Source: Klebsormidium nitens
Taxonomy: Eukaryota > Streptophyta > Klebsormidiophyceae > Klebsormidiales > Klebsormidiaceae
Assembly: GCA_000708835.1 (NCBI GenBank)
Contig: DF236973.1
Coordinates: forward strand, 62,001 to 126,000
Length of the DNA stretch: 64,000 bases
Direction of reading: 5' to 3'
Shown: positions 22,670 to 33,324 of the stretch, in pieces
Numbering within the stretch: position 1 is the first letter of the stretch
Layout of the letters: every line of letters begins with the position of its first letter
Position numbers and translations under genes: made by a program
The notes under the pieces: model-generated
What the model saw: the letters and a program-made list of their open reading frames with translations, nothing else
Told to the model about the DNA's origin: nothing
Databases searched by the model: none

Positions 22670-25600
22670 ATGGCCGCTCGATTCAGTAGCCCCCGGGCAG
22701 CGACCCTTCTCCTGGTCGCCGCGCTCTGCCTGGGCAGCGCCGCCGCTTTTGCGCCGCTGTTCAGCACGGGAAACCCGGACGGCAGGATCGCAGTCGCGAC
22801 GCGCCCGGATGGAGTGAATGGCAAGTTTGAGATCGAGGCCGGGGACGACTTTCTGGCCAAGGCGGGGCAGAGCGTCTCTAAGGTGGGCAGAGGTTTGCAG
22901 ACATTTTGAGTTCACATAATTTCTTGATTGGATCTTGCGTAGAATCTGAGCACAAGTTGGTATACTAAACTGACCCGAGAATTGAGAAAAGCTTGTGCAG
23001 AGTGAGATCAGAGGCCCTTGATTCTGCTGTTCGAGAAATATAGATGACTGAACTTGTTTCGACATCGACTCCTTGAAGCTGCAAGGCAAAGCAGAGTAGC
23101 GTATATGAAGTAAGAGGGTACTCTTGTGCATCGGTACTCTTGTACATCTCTACTTTCACTGCGCAGCCGACTCGTGACGAACACAGCTCTGCGTTTCCGG
23201 ATTGTTTTTCTGGCCGCTGGCGTCGTTCCGAAGTCTATCACAATATGCTGAAGGAGCAGCAGTATCAGTGATTGATAGGACCTCATTCCGATGCCTTTAC
23301 TACAGATTGAATTGAGCTCTTGAGATCGGAAGATAAGGTGGTGGCAAATCCTACGCGCTGCATCTTCTCGCGAAAGGGGTGCAAAACATCATGCATTTCT
23401 TCAAAGATAAATTCCTTTTTCAGATCAGATTTCGAACCAAAGGAGACAAAAACGACAAAAACACCTCTGACCTAACCTCGGTTTATCTAACCTCCGACCC
23501 CGCCTCCTCTCTGTTTCCCAGGTGACTTTCACCGGGCTTCTCCCCTCGGGCTTTTCCCTCGCCTCCGCCCAGGACTCTGTCGTCCAGCTGGAGCTGTACC
23601 GGGTGTTCTCCCGCGACAGTGACGTCAGCCGCTGCCAGGACGCCGACCCTCACACAGTCTGCCCCACGGAGAACGTCGTCACCCGGGCCAATTCCCCGAG
23701 CGACGAGGCGGCCCCCGAGTTCGACCGGTCAACCGAGGACGGGACGCTCTTCTGCGAGGTGTTTGGGGCGAACCCGAGCGATAACTTCAACTTCCTGGAT
23801 AACTCGGTGAGAGACTGGTGGGACTCGTTTCAGATCTGGAATGGTTTCGGGATAGTATGAGCGTATATGTACAGCTCGTTGACCTTGCGAGCTCTTGAAG
23901 AGGGGCCACTCCAAAAGCCTTATTACAGACGAAACAGGAACTCGGAGAAAACGGCTAAGGTTCTCAACTGCTTCTTATCTGAAGTGCCAAAGTCACGAGA
24001 TCCTTGGCAAACAGATCAACTTTTAGAACCGGCCCCTCTGGTCTTCCAGTCTTCGTTAAGAGCAAGACTTCAAGCCCTCTGCGTTCTGTCGGAATCATAA
24101 GCACTGTCCCGTCTCTTACTCTGCGCAGATAGTAGAATGCAATGGCCTGAACGAATTTCCACAACCGCATTCGATCAAGCACGCAGCTGCCTTGATGACC
24201 GAATTCCTGACCGACCTCCAGGATTGTACTTTTACCCCGTCTCCATTCACAGCTTTTTGCTGTTTCAGAAGAGCAAGAGCGAGCACTTTAATCAAAGCCA
24301 TCTTTCCCTCCCGCCAGGTGGTCGACTTCTATTCCGCCAACTCCGTTCTTCCGGGCGGCATCCACAAGAAGACGGAACTGCCCACCGGCGGAAACGGCGG
24401 CGTGACGGGCCCTGTCGTCACATTCGTGTGCGACTTCGCAGCGAACCACCCCTGGACCTTCTCCGCTGACGAGCACTTCTTCTTCGTGCCCAAGGTCAGC
24501 CGCCAAGAGATTTCTGCAAATATTCGCGCTGATCTTTGCGCTTTGCTTTAGGGCAACAAATCTTCAACCAATCGTTTGTTAGAGTCAGCTCCCATATGAT
24601 TTCTCGCAACACTTTGCAGCATGACAAAACACAGGATTCAGAGGGGCCGCTCGAATTCAGTTCAGTTGTTTTATCGTCCGGGTCGATCAGATTCTGAGGA
24701 GTTACGATATCAAGATTTCTGCATCTCGTCGCATGCTCCCTGCGTACCGTGACGCAATCGTGTTTCTCATTCCTGCTGACCTTCTTTGTTCCGGCTGCGT
24801 TCAACCGGTCTACAGACATTCCTCACACCTTCTGAATAAGACTCACAATTCTATACCGCCACATTCCAGTTGAGACCTTTTTTCTTCTCTGAAAGCACAT
24901 GACGCATTAGACATCGACTTCAAGCACCCTTTATAAGTTTGCTGTCTCTTTTTAAGCGATCTGATCCTTAGTTCTTATCAGAGACATCGTGTTTACATGT
25001 GTGCTAGGAAAAACTTCAACTTTCAGCATTGGAATCCGTAGTTTACCACTCTACCCATCCGAGCTCCGGAAACTAGTGTGGCTCGTCCGGCCGTTGGCGG
25101 ATCACCTCTTTCAGAGCACTTTCCCTAACCACTTGCGAAACCCGGCGGTTTTGAGGACGGCACGCGAGAAACGTCGGCACATCAGCTCCGGCAATCGCTT
25201 GTTGCCCTAATCCGACGAGTTTGACGATCAACGACGCTTAGCCAGAACCCCTTGTCACCCCCAAGGCGGCCCTTCCCTTGGGCAAGGTCCCGATGCTAAC
25301 CAGCACTTCGTTTGACGCTAACCAACATTTCGTTTCCCCTCAGATCGCCCTTCCCCTGGGCACGGACAACGCGGACCGCGGCGATTTCCTGTGGCTGTCC
25401 GCACCCAAGCCGCTTACGAACGGCTTCGCCTTCTCCCCCGACCTCCAGTCGTGGACCCGGGACTTCACCATCGACCCCGACTGGGTGCGCATCGGCACTG
25501 ACGTCGTCGGGGGATCCCCCGCGCCGACATTCAACCAGGTCTTCGCGCTGTACCCGACCGGAACCCCCGGGCCCAAGTTCTTGGCGCAGGGCGACTTCTG

Positions 25601-25730
25601 CGCGGCCGGTAACCCGTGCTTCAACGCCGTCGGCACGCGCCAGGTGTGCTGCCCCGGGAGCTGCGCCCCGGGCACTCCTCCCGCGGGGATCCCCACGTGC
25701 GAGGGTGGAGCCAGCCCTGTGTTCCCGTAG
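22670..25730 (+). CDS. Secreted protein resembling bacterial PEP-CTERM-associated proteins, with a cysteine-rich tail
   Basis: Four exons (22670-22882, 23522-23806, 24318-24494, 25344-25730), all phase 0, give 353 residues. A clear signal peptide opens it (AATLLLVAALCLGSAAAFA). Then come VVQLELYRVFSRDSDVSR, VVTRANSPSDEAA, YSANSVLPGGIHKKTE, FFFVPK, GDFLWLSAPKPL and DWVRIGTDVVGG. From memory this motif order is that of uncharacterised secreted bacterial proteins that end in a PEP-CTERM sorting signal. Here that signal is absent, replaced by a tail with eight cysteines (CFNAVGTRQVCCPGSC). No activity can be assigned. The exon 3 donor (GTCAGC) is weak. The intron before exon 3 also stays open in frame from an alternative acceptor at 24128, so a longer isoform of 416 residues is possible. 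The bacterial relatives align to the short form. Confidence 0.75.
25233..25366. repeat. Duplicated acceptor plus start of exon 4
   Basis: 25233-25288 resembles 25314-25366. Both begin GACGCT, run through a C/T-rich tract to an AG, and continue into a CCCTTCCC(T/C)TGGGCA block, which in the second copy is the first codons of exon 4 of the secreted-protein gene. A further partial copy (GCTAACCA-CACTTCGTTT) lies between them. Confidence 0.65.
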
Positions 25731-26908
25731 AGACTGACCGAAAGAACCATCTTCAGTGCAGAGTACTAAGAGCGAAGAGTGAGGAAGAGTTGACTTCAAG
25801 GATGCAGCCTTTGCCAGAAGTGTAATGGAATATGATATGCCTACTTTGAGAGAGTTCTATGATACCGTAGAGCGCTAACAGTTTCGAATGAAGAGAACCA
25901 TTGCATACGACTTGCTTGAGATTGACGTCCTCCGCCACGTTTTGTTTGAGAGAGCTTTTATGTAATCGGTACTGGTTAGAACATTTCAATATCTGGACGT
26001 TTTGTGTGACAGCTCAATAGATATCAACCCAACATGTAATAAGAACCGCAAAAGATGTTCCATAGTACCGGCCCGGGTATATGTAAAAAGGTTCGAATCA
26101 TGAACGAATCAAACGCAGATGCTGGTCTCTGCTGCGACGTCGGAGTATATGCTACACATTCATGCACATGTATACGATTTTGTCAGTGCAGCGCCAGCTG
26201 AGGATCGTATGCGGCCGCCATGCCCACTTGCCAGAGCATGCGCACGCGTTTACAACCATCTCTCGGATCATTGTCGGCGCGACGGCCGCCCGGAGATTCG
26301 TCATATATTCAGCACTTGAAGTAATTCTCAAGCGGCGGATGCGCTCCTTTATATGTGCATTAAGGGGATGCAGCGCATCGGGACATGCATGGAATTTTAT
26401 AACGTACGCGCAAATCATTGCATGATTGATCGGGGATTGGAACTGAAGACAGGGTACGTTATCATCATTCACCCTGACTGCATGACATGATTCAAGTATC
26501 TCGCGTCATAATTGTCGAAGCACGTATCACAGTGTATGGCACATGCATGTGCAAACCGACACAAGCAGAGTTGGAGCGCCACTATAGGCACCGGACAGGC
26601 TCCATTCGAGAAGCGGCGGAATCGTGAGCCGGATTATTATAATGATAACCGACTTTCAGGGGACAACGCGCATCAAGCATGCAACGTTCATTGTCAATGA
26701 GTCTCGGTCCGACTCGTACCACAAAAATCAGTAAAAGATCGATGGTGGATCTATAAGCTGTTCATCATATTCTTCGTTACATACCTTTCTCTGCAGCACA
26801 TACCTTTCTTTGCAGCAAAACGGACGGTCAAGTCCAAAAGCTTCCATGAAACAACGCGCGACGCGACCTGTGACTGTACCTACTCTACAAAATATGATCT
26901 CTGGCGTT
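25731..26908. other. Convergent intergenic region
   Basis: This is the 3' side of both the secreted-protein gene and the nucleotide-sugar transporter. No frame here has coding character. It probably holds the two 3' UTRs. Confidence 0.45.
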
Positions 26909-29900
26909 TCAAGCACGTTTCGAGGATTGTTTATGCGGATACATGGAGTGAAGCAACACCCCGCCGGCCACCAAAGGCATGGCTACCACTACGGGCCCTG
27001 TCGGCCATTCCTGGTCGAGCACTAGTTGAATCACCGCCGTCACAAGAAGCGCCACAACAATCGCAAAGCCCTGGCAGCGCGAGACAGGGGGTTAAAGAGG
27101 AAAAGCGTCGAGGAAAACGAAGGGGCTGTGCTCCTTGATTCGTCCACTGACTCTATCCTCCCTTCAACGATAACAGCCGAATCAAGCTCAGGACGAAGCC
27201 AAACAAACAACCACCGTTCAATGGTGCTCTTAAAGGGTCGCTTTTTGCGTTAAGAAGGAACGCTGGACTGAGACTTCGCGTCTGATTCGAATTCGTTTAA
27301 ACGAATAACGCTTCTGTTGATTTGTGTACAAGGAATGGGCCGAGAAGTCGCTTGCCAAATTGGAGCAGCTGTATTGCTTCCGAGGATCAGTAACGCGAAA
27401 CGACACTCTACGGCAGACGTGGAACTCTGCTGGTAAGGGAAGCTAGCATTAGGGCTTCTGAAGGGTCACGCAAAGTGGTCAGTACTGGCAGGGGCTCACC
27501 TTTTTGAGGCCGCCGACATACTTGGTGACGAGGCCCACCAAAATGCCCCCCGCAGCGTACAACAGCACGGGATACTGCACACACACGCGTTTGCAATCCT
27601 CAGCGCTGACCGAAGCTCATTCCGGAACAGAGGCTACCAAGGGTTTCGCATGAGGGCTTTCTCACAGGGCCACTCCGATCATATCACTTAGGAGATGATA
27701 CGATTACAGGAAGGTCCGGATGCATCCTCACGAGACTGACGAGGCCGCTTGAACGTCAGAATGAATGCAGAGGGGAAAAGAATCATGGACCTAGCGTAAG
27801 CAGAGTCCGATCCTGGCTTAGTAAGTTAGAATCAATATCTTGTTTTGTAAACGTATCTTGTACACGCATCTTGTACACGTATCTTGTACACGTCACAGAG
27901 AATCATGTACTTCAACCGGGTCGCTTTCTGTGCTTCGATCCCGTTCCTTAAAAGGATAGGTCGATTAATCGGTCTAAGAAGCGCACGATTGATCACGATA
28001 TCCTTCTGTTTGTAAACGACGAAGCAGCAGACATGCGATCCGAGACACACTCGCTTGCTGTAGTACCAAGCACGGCATCCATGGTTGTGAGAACCGACGC
28101 GATGGTGTCTTCTTTCCTTTTCTCGGAAAGAAGTAAGCATTCGTCACAGGTCCTCAGTCCCGGGGCGCAGGTCGACATCGTATCTCGGGAACCGTCGGGA
28201 GAAGCGATCAGGAAAGCAGCGAAATATGCGAAGGGAGACAATTTGTTCTGATTGTACGCAGTCCCTCTGACCGCCCCAACGCAGCAGTAAGGGCCCTCAC
28301 CATAGTGGACAACTCCCAAGCATGGAAGAACCCTTTGCTCCGGATCCGCGCCCCATCGTCAGAGCCCGCCAACGTCAGCAACAGCACCGCAATGCCCAAT
28401 ACGCTCATCTCCATCGTCATCACATACGCGTCCCGCCGTCGTACCTGCATCACACGCAACGTCAGCATAATATTTTTAAGCACTCCGGTACTACACCAGT
28501 GGGTTAGTTTCCCCGCCAAGCAGGGCGAGACATGAACCGGGACCTAATGGTCGAAAAGGATCCTTAGGCCTTTCTATCAGGGAAAAGCGAGGGCGTTAAT
28601 GCTGAGCTCCATCCATTTGTCTGCCCCCCATTTGGGCTACTGCAGCCGTTAGTGTGAACCATAGCTGGTAAACATTTTCAGACCAGTTAGGGGCGTAAAA
28701 CACACATACGCAGATGTACCCTTCACCTCGCAAGAAGGACAAGGGCGTCCATAGTTCAAAATCATGAGCCCACTCGATATCAACAGACTTGTCTTCCGAG
28801 TAGAACATACCTCGTTCTAGATTCTTCAAGCCAGGAGGACTATCAATAGAGCCAATATCAAGAAGCCAAGCCTATTAACCGTACTCACGGACGAGACTCA
28901 ACCAAGTACGGACGAGACCCAACTGGACGTGGAATCGACTGTTCTCCAGCTTTGTGAAGGAAATTAGCCCATAGGTTCGGGCAAGGGGTCGACCTCGCAC
29001 CTTGGAACGAACAATAACAACGTTCAAATTGACGAGCACGTGCCTGGCCCTGTTACCCTATCGAGTTGGGCAAGGAGTCAAAGTCAGCATCTTAAAATCA
29101 AATACTAATGTCATCGACCTCAAAAAGCACGTGCCTGGAGGGTCCGCTGGCAGACGGTGGAAGCGAGGCCCGACAACACCGACGCCACGAGCATGGGCAG
29201 TACGCCCAGGAAAAACCGGCGGTCGGGCGGCGGCTGCTCTCCCGAGGGGGTCGGCGCAGCCGCAGGGTCCCAACTGAGAAGCACTGCGGCGACCAGCATG
29301 CACAGGAGCGCCACAACCTGGGGGCCGGATTGGCGCTGCCTGGGACGGGAAGAAAACGGGGGGGTGAATTTTGCAGCTTAGGGAGGGGGGGAGGGCGAAC
29401 TTCCGGCGACCAGCATGCACAGGAGCGCTGCCGAAGAGACGGGAGAGGAACGGGGGGGTGAGATTGGCAGGGCGCGGAGGGGGGTGAGATGGAGTTCCTT
29501 TTGGTCGTCGGCGCCCGCGCGAGCTTTTCGAGGTAGAGAAAGGTCGATGTTGTCTGGACCAGGAGGAGGACTAAGAAGTCCTGGGCCGAGCGAGGAGGAA
29601 AACCCCGTACGAGGTTCCCAGGCTGTGATGCTGAATGTCGAGTCTCGAAGGTGATGATTGTCGGCCACTTTTCTGAAGTGTGTGTCGGGTAACAAACTTC
29701 AGTGAGTTTTAACTGTTTGCCAAGACTAGGGGCTCGAAACTAACAATCTCTGGGTCAAAAGAGATGATATCAAGAGGCCAACCTTGGGTGAGCGGAAAGT
29801 TGGTGAGCGGATTTTATGTAACAGGTCCTTGGGGACGGTAAGAACCGCGTGTTGAAATTTCGGGTGAGAGCCAACAGCGTTTTCAAGGGGCATTTGGAGG

Positions 29901-31727
29901 CATGCGTAGACTGGTACAAACCCCGAACGACTAATGAGTTAGAGAATCAGGACGAGTTATAGGATGGAGATGCGCCCATCTCTTGCAGGTTCTGACATGA
30001 ACGGCCTTGAGCTATCCGTTGAACTCTCACTTCTCGTTCCATACTTTTCAGCTTCAACTGGTAAAAACGGATGGGGAAGCGTGACAAGAAAAGAGGCAAT
30101 CATAAGCCAAGTCAAGCAGCTAAAGGATTCAACGTTGAAGGTGCGGAGAGAGGTACCAGGTTTATCTGGTTTCAAAGACAAAAGCTTCTCAAGAGCCTCG
30201 AGACACTGCCAAGGAGGAACAAGCATTCCGCCACAACGAAATTTACGCACTGGCTTGGTGCCGCAAACGTCCCCCACCCCCGCTTGGTAAGAACAACGAA
30301 TGGTTGATCAGTCATTTCGAGGCGCTGGGCTGAAGCGCTTCATAGTACCCATATAATAGCAATCAACATATTCGTTCACACACCGCGGTTGGACAGCAAG
30401 GGCATCGCAGATATTGAAAGTACACTTCTCTTCAGCTAAAATGAGAATGCATGGTTGTGGCACGGGACTAGAAACAGGGCCCTTAGAAAGGGACAGGACA
30501 AAGTATATCCAAGAAAGAGGTTAAGTGAAGGGCGCGTCAAGAGGGCTTACCCAAGAAGCAGAGCGGTGAAGAGAGCAGTAAACAGCAGCTTGGTTTGGTT
30601 GAGCATGGAGAGCGTGAGAGGGTCTAGGTGGGGGTATGCACTCTGCACCAGCACGTTTTGTATTGCGTAGATGGCGGCCGGCAGGGCGGATGCAAGCAGT
30701 GCATCCCCCACGCTCCAGCCAGCAAAGCGCGGCGCGAGGGGGCCTTGCACCAGCAAGATGAGGAAGGCAAAGATGATCTGAGAGGGGACGAGGGGGATAG
30801 GCTGTGAGGCCTTGAAAAGGTCATAATTAGGTGGTATTAAGCTTCGTTTTTATCCAGGATTGAGGCCTTCAAGGAATATCTAGGCAGTACTAGGCTTCAT
30901 TGCTCCAACTACAATACAGAGCCATCAGTAGGAGGAAGCTTGATTCTTGATGGAAATAGCTAGAGCCATCAGGCCTCCAAGACACTGATCGGGCAGGAGT
31001 TGCTTGGCAGCGAAAGGGGGAGCCACAGGAATGAGTGAAACAGTACGGCTGAAATGCTATATACCAGACTATCTTGTGAGAGGCATCTGATGCTTGCAAC
31101 CACCTTGGGGCAAGTGCTGCCCTGTCCAGGACAATACTATCATCACAGGAGAAAGGCTGGGCTAGTGGGTCCCCTACCTTGCACAGCTCACAGACAAGCA
31201 CAACTGTGGTCTTGTTGACGGCAGGACTGCGAAGACACAAATCCAGATGATGCATAGTCAGCAGCTGGCGAATGGGGGAAGGATACGCAAGCCTCCTGAA
31301 GACACTTTTCTGGAAGAACCTTAGTATGGCCTCTATGTAATGAACTCAGCAGAATAGGATAGGGAACAGGCGGACAACAGGAGGAAGATGCTGAAAATTG
31401 GAAGGAGTTCACAAACCATACAGCGAACTGAAGGGTACTTGTTCAATTGACCAACTCTAAGAGTGAGGGAGCTCACTGAATAAACCTCTTGGACACCACT
31501 GGTTGTAGCGCATACTGAACGGCCAGCAAGGCCATGCAGATCAACCCTTTGAGCTCGTCCCCTGCTAACCAGGTTTGACTGCCTCCAGCTTTTGCTGACC
31601 CAGAAGCCGCCAGCTTCTCCCTGCCCTTTCCAGATGCTTCTGGAGTTGATTGATCATGAGGCTTTCTTTGCCGGATATGGGGCGCGGCAGCCGCTGCCGC
31701 TGCTGACTCTGATCCACGTGCGTCCAT
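26909..31727 (-). CDS. Golgi nucleotide-sugar transporter, SLC35A/CMP-sialic acid transporter-like
   Basis: Seven exons (31727-31477, 31226-31178, 30777-30551, 29339-29135, 28444-28301, 27574-27500, 27070-26909) join in phase to 370 residues. The N-terminal 65 residues are low-complexity (Ala run, Ser, Lys). Family blocks follow in order: LAVQYALQPVVSKRFI, NKTTVVLVCELCK, SALPAAIYAIQNVLVQ, LSMLNQTKLLFTALFTALLLG, LVASVLSGLASTVCQRTLQ, VMTMEMSVLG, GFFHAWE, GGILVGLVTKYVGGLKK. This is the plant group related to UDP-galactose/CMP-sialic acid carriers (Arabidopsis At2g43240/At3g59360 type), with about ten membrane helices in the Golgi. The substrate cannot be read from sequence. The intron after exon 4 has a GC donor (CAG|GCACGT), supported because only this junction keeps the frame and the family sequence. 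It is divergent from the J-protein gene. Confidence 0.9.
27851..27892. repeat. 13-bp tandem repeat, three copies
   Basis: ACGTATCTTGTAC and a one-base variant are repeated three times in an intron of the nucleotide-sugar transporter gene. Confidence 0.8.
29288..29500. repeat. Tandem duplication of the exon 4 acceptor region
   Basis: A block beginning GGCGACCAGCATGCACAGGA occurs at 29288 (inside exon 4 of the transporter, minus strand) and again at 29405 in the upstream intron, 117 bp away. Both are followed by similar G-rich sequence. The intronic copy keeps a C/T tract and CAG acceptor but has lost about 25 bp of exon. Confidence 0.8.
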
Positions 31728-32235
31728 CAGTTCGCACCAGAATATCTTGATGATATGGGGTCAATCGAACAAGTCAACACCGCAGTTCTGATCTTAGCTC
31801 TGATGGCTTGAGGTTGAAGAATTGCTTGCCGAGCTTAGTGTAAATCTGAAATGCTTCCTTGATTGATCCACTGAGCCCAAGAAACTCATGCAGGTGCACC
31901 TGTGATCAGGAGGATTACAAGAGTGGATGTTATGGAGCTGAAAACGTCTTACTGCTCATGATCAAATGCAACATCATCAGCACCAATCTGACAAATTCCT
32001 GCAGTTTCAATCTGATCCAAGAAAAGGAGACCCCCTAGCGAGCGCCTTCTGCAGAACTGTTCTCAGCAGTGCAGATCAACGCACTGATGTTGCGAGTACA
32101 AGCACAGCAGTTCAGAGCTGGCGCCAGCATTCTAAAAACAAATGCACCACCTTTCGACATGCTTTATACTTGCTCTGTCACTGTGGCGCTTCTCTTCACC
32201 CACTGTAAATATTTGAGGCAGTCAATAGCATATGG

Positions 32236-32406
32236 ATAAACTTTAATAGTAATAATAAGGAACACGAGTACGGGTGGGGTTAGTTTGGTGGTTAGGGTGG
32301 GTTCGGGTTTGGAGCAGGTCATTTTGTCCTTAGGGTTTTAGTGTTGGTTAAGCCGGAAGATGGAGTACTTTCAGTACCTAAGATCCTTATTACTATTAAA
32401 GTTTAT
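32236..32406. mobile_element. MITE-like element with terminal inverted repeats
   Basis: The left end ATAAACTTTAATAGTAATAA is the reverse complement of the right end; the arms are 26 and 23 bp and differ by one TAA triplet. The total is 171 bp with no coding capacity. The interior is G-rich on the plus strand (GGTTAGGGTGGG, TTAGGGTTTT). Sequence just outside the arms stays partly complementary, so the exact ends and any target-site duplication are unclear. Confidence 0.6.
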
Positions 32407-32632
32407 GGTTATGTCAATTTCGCTCAGTGTTTTATCGGTACCCCCCAATTCGGTTATCCAGATTAACTATGCCCGCGCCAAGAATTATTTAGCTGTCGGG
32501 ACAATCTAACCGATCATGAATCAGAGGCTTCGTTAAGTGTCGGGTAGGCTGACCCGGTACCTTGCCTGGTAGACTCTGTGCGCGCTCTATGATACACGGT
32601 TGCAGTAGGATCTATGCCCCAGGGGGGTAAAG

Positions 32633-32821
32633 ATGCAGGCCGCTCAGAGCGGGGACAAGGAGAATCGGTACCGGACGGAAGCTAAGGCTGGGGCCTGTTG
32701 GATTTGCGGTTATTTCAAACCACAGTTAGACTTCTCTGGTTCTGAAGCGTCAGATCCAGAAGGAGTGGTTATCCGACGGCTGCGATGTGCATATTGCCTG
32801 TATCTCGAGTTAAGGTTTTAA
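32633..32821 (+). CDS. Small ORF with a CxxC...CxxC zinc-ribbon pattern
   Basis: A 62-codon frame from ATG at 32633 to TAA encodes ACWICGYFKPQLDFSG near residue 22 and LRCAYC near residue 52. Two CxxC pairs about 30 residues apart resemble small treble-clef or zinc-ribbon proteins. The N-terminal third lies in the left arm of a long inverted repeat, which hints at a transposon remnant or an exon of a mobile element. There is no family match I can name, and the ORF could be chance. Confidence 0.35.
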   Translation: MQAAQSGDKENRYRTEAKAGACWICGYFKPQLDFSGSEASDPEGVVIRRLRCAYCLYLELRF

Positions 32822-32973
32822 ACGCATTCTATGCCGTCGGATGCTGTGTAGCTGACCTTTGAACGGCCGATAGTCGACAAGAAGAACATAGCAACCTGAG
32901 GCTGACGTCATTGTTGAGGGTTCCAACAGCCCCTAGCCTTAGCTTCCGTCCGGTACCGATTCTCCTTGTCCCC
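32651..32973. repeat. Long inverted repeat, 51-bp arms
   Basis: 32651-32701 (starting GGGGACAAGGAGAATCGGTA) is the near-perfect reverse complement of 32923-32973, with two or three mismatches and a 221-bp spacer. A second shorter complementary pair (ATCCGACGGCTGC near 32770 and GCCGTCGGAT near 32832) lies inside. A transcript would fold into a long hairpin. Confidence 0.8.
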
Positions 32974-33324
32974 GCTCGCTCAGCTTCCCTGTTCAGCATT
33001 CTTCCACGCATGCACAATTTGGGGCGCATTCATTGTTCAGGGTGTCTCTTTTGTTCTCCTGCACTCTGCCCGGTGGCAGTGCCCGCATCTAAGCCAGGTT
33101 CAGCCAAGCATTCTCTCAATTTAGGGGGACGTTCTTAGGCTTCGATAAGCCATGCTCGCGAGTTGAAGCAGGTACACAGGTCTTCAAACCCACTTGCACT
33201 CAGTGCCACCGCGGAGCATCACGAAAAAAGGACAGCGTATCTTGGGATCCTCATTAAGATCTTTTCTCCGCCAGCTTGTAAGAACCTAAACCCGTTTCAA
33301 AGTTGTTTCTTTACAGAAATAGTG

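Larger units (their letters stand above)
31728..33324. other. Divergent intergenic region with two inverted-repeat elements
   Basis: This contains the promoters of the transporter (minus) and the J-protein gene (plus). It also contains a MITE-like element (32236-32406) and a larger inverted repeat with a small zinc-ribbon-like ORF (32633-32973), listed separately. Confidence 0.5.

Noticed and set aside
26119-26472. Overlapping frames near 26.1-26.5 kb on both strands
   Set aside because: No motif or splice partner; probably 3' UTR or spacer DNA.
28887-28930. Short repeat ACGGACGAGAC(T/C)CAAC, two copies
   Set aside because: Real but minimal, intronic, and without evident significance.
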